Assembly (NCBI GenBank): GCA_022823865.1
Contig: JAJEHF010000003.1
Coordinates: 1-59,952 of the forward strand
Reading direction: 5' to 3'
From: Bryobacterales bacterium
Lineage (GTDB): Bacteria > Acidobacteriota > Terriglobia > Bryobacterales > UBA6623
Length of the DNA stretch: 59,952 nt
The stretch's first letter is position 1, and each line of letters begins with the position of its first letter. Shown piece by piece: positions 17,919-26,806 of the stretch. A model generated the notes under the pieces. The model saw only the letters and a list, made by a program, of their open reading frames with translations, was not told the DNA's origin and ran no database searches. The translations under genes and the position numbers were made by a program.

Positions 17919-18171
17919 TCAGCGCCGGCCGCTCGAGATCTTGGGCGGCGGCCGCACTCACTGCCCCACCTTCTGCGCGGGGGAGCCGGGCCATCGGCTT
18001 CCCTGCTGCGATCGCAGGCCACCCAAAGCGTGGAGGGCTCGCGAACGCGGAAAGCCGGGAAGTATGTTGATCACGTAGGCGGGGGCGACCCGCCGGTCCC
18101 GTTGTCGGCGGAGATTGCCACCGGTTGCGTGCGCTCGGTCGGGTGACGCTTGGGCTGCCAAGAAGGAGCCG

Positions 18172-18798
18172 TCAGTGCGTAGCGGCGGCCTTCGTTCTGA
18201 GGGAGTCAAGCCGTTCATGCACACTCTCGAGGCGAAGCGGGCGAAAGTCCCATGCGTCGACTCCGACGTCGACGCGACCGCCCTTCGGCGTGATGATCGG
18301 TGGGAGCTTGTTATGAGTATGGCCGTGTAGGTGGAGCGCTCCGCGGTGGAAGCCGTTCCATTCCTCGAACGGGTAGTGGGACAAGACAACGAGTGTGGCC
18401 GCCCTCGATGAAAGGGACACTTCGAGATAGTCGACCACTGCGTCCCATCCGGGGACCGACTCGATCTGAAGGTCGTGGTTGCCCCGAACCAGAATCCGAC
18501 GGATCTTACGCTGGTCGGGAATCAAGATGCTGCGCCTCCTGCGCCAGGCCACGTCGCCTAGGTGGATTAGGGTGTGGCCGGCCGGGATCACGGCGAGGTT
18601 GTGGAGGATGGTGGCGTCCATCTCCTCGACCGATTGGAAGGGCCGGTCGCACAGGTGAACGATATTGGCGTGGCCGAGGTGGGTGTCAGCCGTGAACCAA
18701 GTAGTTTCGGGGTTGACGGTCAGGCGTTGCCGAGGTGTCGTAACCAGTGGCGCTTCAGTCGCCGCCGAGTAGCCGGGCAGATAGGAAAGACTCTTCAT
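18172..18798 (-). CDS. calcineurin-like metallophosphoesterase (phage-type)
   Basis: A 208-residue phosphoesterase. All five metal motifs are present in order: FTADTHLGH, HLGDVAW, VRGNHD, LSHYPFEEW and LHGHTH. The opening resembles the DTHFGH...CxRPF type found in phages and in scattered bacterial genomes. A cytoplasmic location is expected, as no signal is seen. The first 30 residues before WFTADTH are poorly conserved, so a later start is possible. It is flanked by gaps of about 250 and 390 bp and has no operon partner, which fits an acquired gene. Confidence 0.88.
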   Translation of the reverse strand: MKSLSYLPGYSAATEAPLVTTPRQRLTVNPETTWFTADTHLGHANIVHLCDRPFQSVEEMDATILHNLAVIPAGHTLIHLGDVAWRRRRSILIPDQRKIRRILVRGNHDLQIESVPGWDAVVDYLEVSLSSRAATLVVLSHYPFEEWNGFHRGALHLHGHTHNKLPPIITPKGGRVDVGVDAWDFRPLRLESVHERLDSLRTKAAATH

Positions 18799-19184
18799 GT
18801 TCGGTTTGCGGCTCTTGGTGGTGGCTGACGCTCGGAGGGCATCGTTGATTATGTTTGCTGCGTCGGGCCGTGACGTCGACGTATATCGGTATGCTAAACG
18901 AGAAATTTTCGTGTTTCAAGAAATGGCAGACTAGTTTCAGCGCCGGGCTGTCCACGGGCTGGGATGCGTCGGGAACTGTAGACGCGAACTCTTCGCACAT
19001 CGGAGTCTGTGGCATCCAAGGGTTGGTTAAGACGAGCCGCGCGGGGAAGACCTTCGGGCACGGTTCTGCGAGCGACCGAGGGTGGACGATTCGACCCGGC
19101 GTGCAGCCGTCAGGTTGCGCGCCCAGACCGGCTCTGATAGCCTCGACTAGTCGAGGGCGGCCCACGGAACCCTTCGCTCGATCC
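18799..19184. other. upstream region of the DUF1592 operon
   Basis: A 386-bp divergent gap. The frame of the DUF1592 gene stays open here back to an ATG at 18855, but the roughly 110 residues are not protein-like and would precede the signal peptide. I therefore treat it as noncoding. It holds the 16-bp palindrome at 19141-19156. Confidence 0.5.
19141..19156. promoter_or_regulatory. perfect 16-bp palindrome, candidate operator
   Basis: CCTCGACTAGTCGAGG is identical to its reverse complement. It lies 28 bp before the proposed TTG start of the DUF1592 gene, where a repressor or activator dimer could control the three-gene operon. It could also form an RNA hairpin in the leader. No regulator gene is adjacent. 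Confidence 0.45.
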
Positions 19185-21515
19185 TTGCTTCGCGGTAGTT
19201 GGCTGGCGCATCTGCTGGCCGCGTGCGGGGTTGCCTTTGCGCTCCACGCCCAGACGGCCGCTCCGCACCGGCAGCTCGTAGAGCGGTACTGCACGGCCTG
19301 CCACAACGAAGAAGCGGCCACCGCCGGTGTTGCGCTCGATTCGGCCGCCGCCCGGCCAGTTTCGGACAATGCGGCGCTTTGGGAACGGGTCGTAGGCAAG
19401 CTTCGCAGCCGCCAAATGCCGCCCCTGGGCGCCGCGCGGCCGGACGAGTCGACCTACGACGAGGTGGTGCGCTCATTGGCGGCGGCCCTCGATGAAGCCG
19501 CCGGCATCCGTCCCGATCCCGGCCGCACCGATACTTTCCGCCGGCTGACGCGCACCGAGTACCAGAACGCGATCCGTGACCTGTTCGGCATTGAGTTGGA
19601 CTTGTCCTCGCTGCTGCCGCGAGACGAGTCCAGTTCTGGCTTCGACAACATCACGGTGGGGGACCTCTCGCCCGCGCTGCTGGAGAGCTACGTGCAGGTC
19701 GCGGACAAGATCTCCCGCCTCGCAGTGGGCCGGCCGGTTCCTGCCCTTGAGGTCGAACGCGTCAACATCAAGCCCGACGTGACGCAGGAATGGCACGTCG
19801 ACGGGCTGCCGATCGGCACCCGCGGGGGCACGCTCTTCCGCCACTACTTCCCCCTCGATGCCGAGTACGAGATCGTCATCCGGCTGGCCCGCGACCGCGA
19901 CGAGCAGGTGGAGGGCCTGCGCCAGCCCCACCACGTCGAACTGCTGCTGGACCAGAGGCGCGTCAAGTCGTTCGAGGTCGTGCCCCCGCGCCACGTCGGC
20001 AACCATGTGGCCGTTGACACTCATCTCGAGGCGCGCATTCCGGTGCAGGCCGGCCCGCACCAGATTGGGGTCACGTTCCTCCAGCGGCCTTGGAGCGTGC
20101 TCGAGACGGACCGCGAGCCGTACCGGGCGCACTACAACGTTTATCGCCACCCTAGGGTCCAACCTGCTGTTTACGAAGTCTCCATCGCCGGGCCGTACAA
20201 CCCTCGCGGTCCGGGCCACACGCCCAGCCGAGACCGGATATTCCTATGCCGCCCAGACGGCGACGGGCAGGACGAAAGCTGTGCCAGGCGCATCATTGCC
20301 AGCCTGATGCGCCAGGCCTTCCGGCGGAAACTCTCGGAGCCGGACTTCGACAGCCCGATGGAGTTCTACCGGCGCGGCCGCGCGGCCGACGGGTTCGAGG
20401 CTGGAATCGAGATGGCGCTGGCCGCAATCCTGGTGAGCCCGGAATTCCTTTTCCGCATCGAGCGCGACCCCCCGGGCGTGCCCGCGGGCACGCCGTATCG
20501 GATCAGCCCGGCCGAGCTGGCCTCGCGGCTGTCGTTCTTCCTGTGGAGCAGCATTCCTGACGAGGAGCTCCTGTCCGCGGCGCTGCGCGGGGACTTGACG
20601 CAGCCGGAGCGGTTGGAGCGGCAGGTCCGCCGCATGCTGGCGGACCGGCGCTCGCAGGCGCTGCTGACGAACTTCGCCGCACAGTGGCTGCACCTGCGGA
20701 ATCTCGAGTCGGTGACGCCCGACATGCGCCTGTTCCCGAACTTTGACGACAACCTGCGCCAAGCAATGCGCCGCGAGACCGAGCTGTTCTTGGATAGCGT
20801 GATCAGGGAGGATCGCAGCGTGCTGGACCTGCTCTCGGCCGAATACACGTTTGTCAACGAGCGTCTGGCCAAGCACTACGGGATTCCACATGTCTACGGA
20901 TCTTGGTTCCGGCGAGTCGAGCTGGACGAAGACAGCCGGCGCGGGGGCCTGCTCCGGCACGGCAGCATTCTTGCCGTGACTTCGTACAACACCCGCACGT
21001 CGCCGGTGATCCGAGGGCACTGGGTGCTGGAGAACCTGTTGGGCGCGCCGCCCCCGCCCCCGCCGGCGGACGTGCCGGCTCTCGAGGACAAGACCATCAG
21101 CGGCAGTCTCTCCGTCCGGGAGCGCCTGCTGGAGCACCGCGCTAACCCGGCTTGCGCCAGTTGCCACAGCCTGATGGACCCGGTGGGATTCGCGCTGGAG
21201 AACTACGACGCGGTCGGCCGGTGGCGTGATTCCGAGGGCGGCCGGGCGATCGATGCGACGGGCAGTTTCCCCGGCGGAGCGAGCTTTGAAGGCGTTTCGG
21301 GACTAGAAAAAGCCCTGTTGGACCGGCCAGAGTCGTTTGTGGGAGCCCTAGGCGCGAAGCTGCTGACGTATTCTCTAGGTAGAGTGGTCGAGCACAACGA
21401 CGCGCCGGCGGTCCGCAAGATCGTGCGCGACGCGCGCTCGGACGGGTTCCGGTTCTCGTCGGTCGTGCTTGGCGTCGTTCGCAGCGAGCCGTTTCAGATG
21501 AGGAGGTCGAGATGA
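19185..21515 (+). CDS. DUF1587/DUF1595/DUF1592/DUF1588/DUF1585 c-type haem protein
   Basis: From the TTG at 19185 this is 776 residues with a Sec signal (residues 7-22). CTACH at 36-40 is a c-type haem site in a small N-terminal cytochrome-like domain. DUF1587 (FRRLTRTEYQNAIRDLFGI), a carbohydrate-binding-like middle, DUF1595 (RRIIASLMRQAFRRKL), DUF1592 (ILVSPEFLFRIE), DUF1588 (GLLRHGSILAVTSY, proline-rich PPPPPPAD, then a second haem-type CASCH before DPVGFALENYDAVGRWR) and DUF1585 follow. This is the planctomycete-cytochrome architecture, of unknown function in the periplasm. Its TGA overlaps the next start (ATGA), so translation is coupled. The start is uncertain: an ATG at 18855 is in frame, but would place the signal internally. 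Confidence 0.88.
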   Translation: MLRGSWLAHLLAACGVAFALHAQTAAPHRQLVERYCTACHNEEAATAGVALDSAAARPVSDNAALWERVVGKLRSRQMPPLGAARPDESTYDEVVRSLAAALDEAAGIRPDPGRTDTFRRLTRTEYQNAIRDLFGIELDLSSLLPRDESSSGFDNITVGDLSPALLESYVQVADKISRLAVGRPVPALEVERVNIKPDVTQEWHVDGLPIGTRGGTLFRHYFPLDAEYEIVIRLARDRDEQVEGLRQPHHVELLLDQRRVKSFEVVPPRHVGNHVAVDTHLEARIPVQAGPHQIGVTFLQRPWSVLETDREPYRAHYNVYRHPRVQPAVYEVSIAGPYNPRGPGHTPSRDRIFLCRPDGDGQDESCARRIIASLMRQAFRRKLSEPDFDSPMEFYRRGRAADGFEAGIEMALAAILVSPEFLFRIERDPPGVPAGTPYRISPAELASRLSFFLWSSIPDEELLSAALRGDLTQPERLERQVRRMLADRRSQALLTNFAAQWLHLRNLESVTPDMRLFPNFDDNLRQAMRRETELFLDSVIREDRSVLDLLSAEYTFVNERLAKHYGIPHVYGSWFRRVELDEDSRRGGLLRHGSILAVTSYNTRTSPVIRGHWVLENLLGAPPPPPPADVPALEDKTISGSLSVRERLLEHRANPACASCHSLMDPVGFALENYDAVGRWRDSEGGRAIDATGSFPGGASFEGVSGLEKALLDRPESFVGALGAKLLTYSLGRVVEHNDAPAVRKIVRDARSDGFRFSSVVLGVVRSEPFQMRRSR

Positions 21516-22843
21516 TCGTCACCAAGAAGGCGCTGCCGCGCCGCACGCTGCTGCGGGGCATCGGTGCTGCCGTGGCACTGCCCCTGCTGGACGCCATGGT
21601 GCCAGCGCTCACGGCCGCCAGGGCGACGCCCGCCCGGCCTGTGCGCCGGCTCGGCTACGTGTTCATTCCGATGGGGTCGGACACCAACCGCTGGACCCCT
21701 CCCGGCGAGGACACGCTCGAGCAGCTGTCGCCGATCCTGCGGCCCTTAGAACCGCACAAGGACCATCTCACGGCCCTGACTAACATGGCGTTGAAGAACG
21801 CCTATCCCGGCACCCACGCCACCTCCAATTCCGCCTACCTGAGCTGCGCCAAGGCGAAGCTGACCGAGAGCAGCGACTACTACCTCGGCACTACGGTCGA
21901 TCAGATCGCCGCCAAGCAGATTGGCCAGGACACGCAGCTCCCGTCGCTTGAGCTGGGCATGGACCTGCTCGAGATCGTGGGCCAGTGCGACGACGGATTC
22001 GCCTGTGTCTACCAGAACAGCCTCTCGTGGTCTTCGCCGACCACGCCGCTGCCTTACGAGGCGCGGCCGCGCAACGTCTTCGGGCGCCTGTTCGGGGAGG
22101 GCAGCCCGGAACAGCGCGCCAAGACGTTGAAGAAGAAGGCCAGCTTGCTGGACCGCGTGAAGAGCGACATCTCGCGCTTGCAAGGCGAGCTGGGCGCGGG
22201 CGACCGGGCCAAGATGGAGCAGTACCTGGACAGCGTGAGGGAAGTCGAGCGCCGCATCCAGATCGCCGAAGCGGGCGTGGCCGACGGCCCTCGCCCGGAC
22301 ATGGAGCGTCCGCTCGGAGTCCCGGCGGCCTATGCCGACCACGCCCGGCTGATGTTCGATCTCCAGGTGCTGGCGCTGCAGGCCGACATCACCAGGGTGA
22401 TCACGTTCCAACTGGCGCGCGAGGGGAGCACGCGGAGCTACCACGAGATCGGAGTGTCCGAGCCGCACCACCCGCTGACCCACCACGGCAACAACCCGGA
22501 GATGGTCGCCAAGATGGCCAAGATCAACGAGCACCACGTGTCGCTGTTCGCGTACCTGGTCGACAGGCTGAAGTCCACGCCCGACGGCGATGGCACGCTG
22601 CTCGACCATTCCATGTACATGTACGGCAGCGGCATGGGCGATCCCAACAAGCACGATCACATCAATCTGCCGATATTGGTCGCCGGCGGCGGAGCGGGCA
22701 CGATGAAGGGAGGCCGTCACGTCCGCTACGCGGAGCAGACGCCGTTGGCCAACCTGCACCTGACTCTGCTGGAGAAGGCGGGTGTCCGCATGGATTCATT
22801 TGCCGACAGCAAGGGCAAGGTTGACGAGCTGCTGTCGATCTAG
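21512..22843 (+). CDS. DUF1552 protein, Tat-exported
   Basis: A 443-residue protein with a twin-arginine signal (RRTLLRGIGAAVALPLLDAM). The DUF1552 blocks include RRLGYVFIPMGSD, ALTNMALKNAYPGTHATSNSAYLS, SLELGMD, CVYQNSLSWSSPTTPLP, RNVFGRLFG and a late EIGVSEPHHPLTHHG and YMYGSGMGDPNKHDHINLPIL. The fold is related to DUF1501 and sulfatases. It is almost always encoded next to a DUF1592 gene, as here, with a 4-bp overlap. Tat export suggests it folds with a metal in the cytoplasm first. No reaction is known for the pair. Confidence 0.92.
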   Translation: MIVTKKALPRRTLLRGIGAAVALPLLDAMVPALTAARATPARPVRRLGYVFIPMGSDTNRWTPPGEDTLEQLSPILRPLEPHKDHLTALTNMALKNAYPGTHATSNSAYLSCAKAKLTESSDYYLGTTVDQIAAKQIGQDTQLPSLELGMDLLEIVGQCDDGFACVYQNSLSWSSPTTPLPYEARPRNVFGRLFGEGSPEQRAKTLKKKASLLDRVKSDISRLQGELGAGDRAKMEQYLDSVREVERRIQIAEAGVADGPRPDMERPLGVPAAYADHARLMFDLQVLALQADITRVITFQLAREGSTRSYHEIGVSEPHHPLTHHGNNPEMVAKMAKINEHHVSLFAYLVDRLKSTPDGDGTLLDHSMYMYGSGMGDPNKHDHINLPILVAGGGAGTMKGGRHVRYAEQTPLANLHLTLLEKAGVRMDSFADSKGKVDELLSI

Positions 22844-22865
22844 CTGCGCCGGGCGAGGACGAGCC

Positions 22866-24419
22866 ATGTTGCGGCGCAGCATCGGAGTCTGGATGGCGGC
22901 CTGCATGGCCGCGGCCGGCGTGCCGGCAGGGGCGGAGGCTCCGGTGGCCGATGCCGTTCAGGCGTTGGACCGCCAGGCGTTGCACGCACTGCTCGAGGCT
23001 TCCGCCGACGTCAACGCGGCCCAGGTGGATGGCATGACTGCGCTGCACTGGGCTGCCCGCCATGATGACGCGGAGGTCGCCGAACTGCTGCTGGAAGCTG
23101 GCGCTGACGCAAGCGTCACAAACCGCTACGGCGTGACGCCGCTCACCATCGCCTGCATCAACGGCAGCGGTCCCGTGGTCGAGCTGCTGCTCGATGCGGG
23201 AGCGGATCCTAACACGACGCTGCCGGGTGGCGAGACCGCGTTGATGACCGCATCGAGGACCGGCAGATTGGCACCGGTGAAGACGCTCTTGGTTCGCGGC
23301 GCCGATCCCCACGCGACTGTGCTGGGGATGGGGCGCCAGGAGGGCGTGGGGGCGAACGCGTTCTTGCGGCGGATGGAAGATCCCACCATATTCGACTTCA
23401 AGCTGAAATCCGAGCAGACCGCGCTGGTCTGGGCGGCTTCGGAGGGCCACGCCGAGGTCGTGGCAGAGCTGATCGAGTTCGGCGCCGACTTTCGGCGAAA
23501 GTTGGAATCTGGCTTCACTCCGCTCCTGTTTGCGGTCCGGGCGGGGCATCTGGATGTCGTCAGGACGCTTGTCGACGCCGGCGCCGATGTGAGGCAGCGG
23601 ATCGAGCCGAGCAAGGAGTGGAGTCACCGCGGCTATATCGCCAGGCTCCGCCCGAACGCGACCGCTCTCCACGTGGCGATAGAGAACGGCCACTTCGGAC
23701 TGGCGAACTACCTCTTGGAGGCCGGTGCCGATCCCAACGCGGCCGATCGGGTCGGCTACACCCCGCTGCACGCGGTCACCAACGCTCGCCGGGTGGCTCT
23801 GGGCGATGCGAACCCGCCTCCACGGCCCACCGGCGGGATGACGAGTCTTGACTTGGTCCGCAAGCTGGCCGCCCATGGCGCGGACCTGAACGCGAGCCTG
23901 ACCGGCCCGGGACTGCTGAACTTGGGGACCCAGGTGTACGGGCCGACCGCGTTCTTGGCCGCTGCCCACACGACCGACCTTGAATTCATGCGGACTCTCG
24001 TCGAATTGGGCGCGGATCCGCTGCTCACGGACCGGAACGGCAACAACGCTCTGATGCTGCTGGGCGCGCGCACGGGCAGCGAGGCAGAAGTTGTCGAAGG
24101 GATCGACATGCTGCTCGCACTGGGAATCGATATCGACGCGGTTAGCAAGAGCGGCGAGACGGCAATCCACCACGCCGCGTACAGGGACAGGAGCGCGCCC
24201 ATCAAGTTGCTAGCGGCGAGGGGCGCGGACATCAGTGTTTGGAATCGCGACAACGCGTTCGGCTCCACTCCGCTGGCGCTGGCAGCCGGCTACCAAGGCA
24301 AGCGCACGATCCGCCCCCATCCTGTGGCCGAGGGGGCGATCCGGGAAGTGATGATCGCCGCTGGGGTGCCGGTGCCGGAGATCGTAGCCGTCGCCGCGCA
24401 GGAAAAGCAGGCTTACTAG
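22866..24419 (+). CDS. exported ankyrin-repeat protein
   Basis: A 517-residue protein from the ATG at 22866, with a short signal (VWMAACMAAAGVPAGAEA). About ten ankyrin repeats follow, for example GMTALHWAARHDDAEVAELL, YGVTPLTIACINGSGPVVELL and GETAIHHAAYRDRSAPIKLL, each about 33 residues and several with longer insertions. The repeats should form a solenoid that binds a protein partner in the periplasm. It starts 22 bp after the DUF1552 gene and completes the operon. The DUF1592-DUF1552-ankyrin order is one I recall from several phyla, and it suggests the ankyrin protein scaffolds or regulates the other two. The longer frame from 22782 lies in the DUF1552 gene. Confidence 0.92.
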   Translation: MLRRSIGVWMAACMAAAGVPAGAEAPVADAVQALDRQALHALLEASADVNAAQVDGMTALHWAARHDDAEVAELLLEAGADASVTNRYGVTPLTIACINGSGPVVELLLDAGADPNTTLPGGETALMTASRTGRLAPVKTLLVRGADPHATVLGMGRQEGVGANAFLRRMEDPTIFDFKLKSEQTALVWAASEGHAEVVAELIEFGADFRRKLESGFTPLLFAVRAGHLDVVRTLVDAGADVRQRIEPSKEWSHRGYIARLRPNATALHVAIENGHFGLANYLLEAGADPNAADRVGYTPLHAVTNARRVALGDANPPPRPTGGMTSLDLVRKLAAHGADLNASLTGPGLLNLGTQVYGPTAFLAAAHTTDLEFMRTLVELGADPLLTDRNGNNALMLLGARTGSEAEVVEGIDMLLALGIDIDAVSKSGETAIHHAAYRDRSAPIKLLAARGADISVWNRDNAFGSTPLALAAGYQGKRTIRPHPVAEGAIREVMIAAGVPVPEIVAVAAQEKQAY

Positions 24420-24874
24420 GCGGACTTCACGACGGCTTCAAGTCGTGTCTGTCGCGCAACTTGCTGCGCTTGCAAGGTCTTGCCTGCCCGGGCCCGGCTC
24501 TCAGCCTGTCACGCTCATGGAACCAGCCTGCTGCGGTTCGGCGCCGGGTAGGCTGAAGGCCTGGGCGACGATGCGGCCGACATCGGCCTCACCGAGGAAG
24601 CCCTGCGGGTAGCGCGCCTCTATGCCGAGGACCGGGAGAGATCGGATTCCACACGGCAGCATGTGAGCATCAGCGTTTCCGGCCGAGCGATCAGCGTCTC
24701 TGCAGGTTCGGTGAAGGGCACCGCCTGCCCGGGCGTAATGCTGCAGTCCGCCTACGGCCTGTCCCAGGCCGACAGCTGCGCGCGGCGTGCCGCCCGACGG
24801 AGCAGAATTTCCGCCGCGCGCCCCATCGCCCGCCCTCAGTCCAAGCCGTGTGCCCGGTGCGGCGGCTTCTCGCG
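24420..24874. other. intergenic region with hairpin and a possible gene remnant
   Basis: Just after the ankyrin gene, CACGAC and GTCGTG (24428-24447) form a 6-bp stem with an 8-base loop, a weak terminator candidate. On the minus strand, 24501-24662 is open for 53 residues (with GIEARYPQGFLGEADVGRI). It looks more protein-like than its surroundings and could be the tail of a decayed gene, but I do not recognise a family. Confidence 0.35.
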
Positions 24875-26398
24875 CTAGTCGCCGCTCAGCTTCGTGTGCT
24901 CGTATAGCAACTTGCCGTTTTCTTCGTAGAACCGGAAGTCAGCGCGTGCTCCCCCGCCGACGGGCGCTACCGAGATGATCAGGAAGCCGCCGCTAGCCTC
25001 GGGAGAGTGGAACGGCTGCTTGATCTTGCCGTCTGGATCCGTTGTGCCTGGATCCCCAGGAAAGCTGCCGAGAATCGCGTTGGCGTCGACCAAGGCTCCG
25101 GACGAGAACTCTTCATAGCCGTCGGGGCGGATCGAATGGTACTGCCAGTGCCTGTCGCCGCAGGCGATGAAGAAGTCCTTGTTCGTAATCCCGCTCCCGG
25201 CCAGCCATGTGAAGAACTCGTCTCCCTCGTGCCGGTAGCCGTTGAAGTTGGTGTGGTTGTCGCGCTTGCTGCTGGAGTCAGGGCCCACCATGGGAGTGGA
25301 CGATATGAGCAGCTTGAAGGTCGCGTCGCTCTCCTCGAGCGTTTTCATCAGCCAAGCCTTTTGCTCAGCCCCCCAGATGGTCTTGCGGGGCCCGTCCGGC
25401 TGGTCGAGCGGGCTGCGGTAGTCGCGCCCCTCGACGAACCACACTTGCAGATCCCGGCTCATCCGGTGCGTGCGATACGTGACCGGGTCGCGCTCGGCTG
25501 GGTCAACGACCGGCATCTGCTCCTGAAACACGCCGATCCCCAGTGCGTGCGAGGGCTCGAAGCCGGAGCCGGACTCGCCCTCGTGGATGTTCGTGCGCGG
25601 ATAGTAGTCGAGCTGCTTGGCGGCCCGGATCCTCACGGCGTTCACGGCGTCGGAGTCGTCGAAGCGGTGGTCGTGGTCGTCCTTCATCCAGTATGTTGCC
25701 ACCTGCTGGAACAACTCGAGAAACCGCGGCTGGGAGTACTGCTCGTGGTGTTTCTTCCGCATCTCGTGCCGGGTCTGGGCTCGGCCGCGATGCCCCGGGT
25801 GGTCGTAGTAGACGTTGTCGCCGGTTCCGACGAAGAAGTCGGGGCGGAGTTTGAGCATCGAAGCCAGGGCAGGGTAGCCGAGTTCCTTGTCCGGTCCCGC
25901 ATAGGGCGGTGTCCGGCTGCTGCCCGTGTAGTGGAAGAACGAGTAGTTCATCCCCGTCACGATGGCGATGCTGTATGGCTCGGCGACCGAGCTTCCCCCG
26001 AGGGTGCGAAACATCGCGATGTCGGAGACGCGAAGATCTTCGCGGTCCGGACCGTAATGCAGCCGGTAGTAATAGCGGGTGGCGACCTCTAGGTCGCTGA
26101 CCTTGAGCTTGACGATAAAGTCCGTGTACGGAGACGCCTCGATCCAATCCGTGAAGCGCGCCGCGTCAAAACGCTCGTTGTCGGCGATCTCGAAGCGCGC
26201 CCAGCCGTCGGCACCGCGCACCCCCTCCCAGCGGGGATCCTGGCGCGGGTTGGACGAGGTCAGCCGCGACTGCAGGATCACGGAAGTCTCGCCCACCTCT
26301 CCCGCCATGATGCCTTGGCGCAAGTTGATGGGGAATTCGGGAGCCTGAGCGAGTGTTGGAAGCGCGAGCAGCAGTCCGGAAAGGATTGTTCGAAGCAT
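24875..26398 (-). CDS. PhoD-like alkaline phosphatase / metallophosphoesterase, exported
   Basis: A 507-residue protein from the ATG at 26398 with a Sec signal (TILSGLLLALPTLAQA). The N-terminal Fn-like part (GIMAGEVGETSVILQSRL) is typical of PhoD. The catalytic part has FFVGTGDNVYYDH, WMKDDHDHRF, VWFVEGRDYRSP and the late metal histidines in CGDRHWQYHS. PhoD enzymes cleave phosphodi- and monoesters using Fe/Ca centres. Acidobacterial and planctomycete genomes hold many such copies. It is convergent with the ankyrin gene and divergent from the DUF1080 gene. Substrate and Pho regulation cannot be read here. Confidence 0.9.
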   Translation of the reverse strand: MLRTILSGLLLALPTLAQAPEFPINLRQGIMAGEVGETSVILQSRLTSSNPRQDPRWEGVRGADGWARFEIADNERFDAARFTDWIEASPYTDFIVKLKVSDLEVATRYYYRLHYGPDREDLRVSDIAMFRTLGGSSVAEPYSIAIVTGMNYSFFHYTGSSRTPPYAGPDKELGYPALASMLKLRPDFFVGTGDNVYYDHPGHRGRAQTRHEMRKKHHEQYSQPRFLELFQQVATYWMKDDHDHRFDDSDAVNAVRIRAAKQLDYYPRTNIHEGESGSGFEPSHALGIGVFQEQMPVVDPAERDPVTYRTHRMSRDLQVWFVEGRDYRSPLDQPDGPRKTIWGAEQKAWLMKTLEESDATFKLLISSTPMVGPDSSSKRDNHTNFNGYRHEGDEFFTWLAGSGITNKDFFIACGDRHWQYHSIRPDGYEEFSSGALVDANAILGSFPGDPGTTDPDGKIKQPFHSPEASGGFLIISVAPVGGGARADFRFYEENGKLLYEHTKLSGD

Positions 26399-26806
26399 CG
26401 GATTTCGAGCGGCCACTCTGTGCCGCACGTCCAATCCTACACGAGAGGGTCGCAGCACCACGCCATGCGCCGGGCTGCGCTCGCTTTGCTTCCTCGGCCC
26501 AGCGCGTGGCGCCGCCCGGCAGCTGTTGGGGCCGGCCCGCGAGACCCGCGGCGGGCCTCGTCTGGACCGTGCGCGACTTCCGACGGTCGGGGGCGCGCGA
26601 TCGCTTGGCATGGACAACAGGTGCCAGATGGTCGCCCAAATGGTTCCCGAGGGGCGATCTGCGATCCGGTGCCGAAGCGGTCCGCGGCCGCACGGCCTCG
26701 GACGAGTGTTTCCTGGGCACCGCGAACGCTCCTACGACAATGCTTGGTCGAGCGCTCGCATGGGATAAGATGATGCATCCCGCCCGAATCGGGTCACGGG
26801 AACCAA
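26399..26806. other. divergent intergenic region
   Basis: About 400 bp between the start of the PhoD-like gene and the DUF1080 gene. Both genes must have their promoters here. Open frames exist on both strands, but have no recognisable features and overlap each other. Confidence 0.4.

Noticed and set aside
18855..19184. ATG at 18855 as start of the DUF1592 protein
   Set aside because: The extra residues are not protein-like and would put the signal peptide inside the protein; the palindrome also lies here.
26399..26617. Extension of the PhoD-like protein to 580 residues
   Set aside because: The signal peptide starts at the ATG at 26398; upstream residues are Arg/Pro-rich noise.
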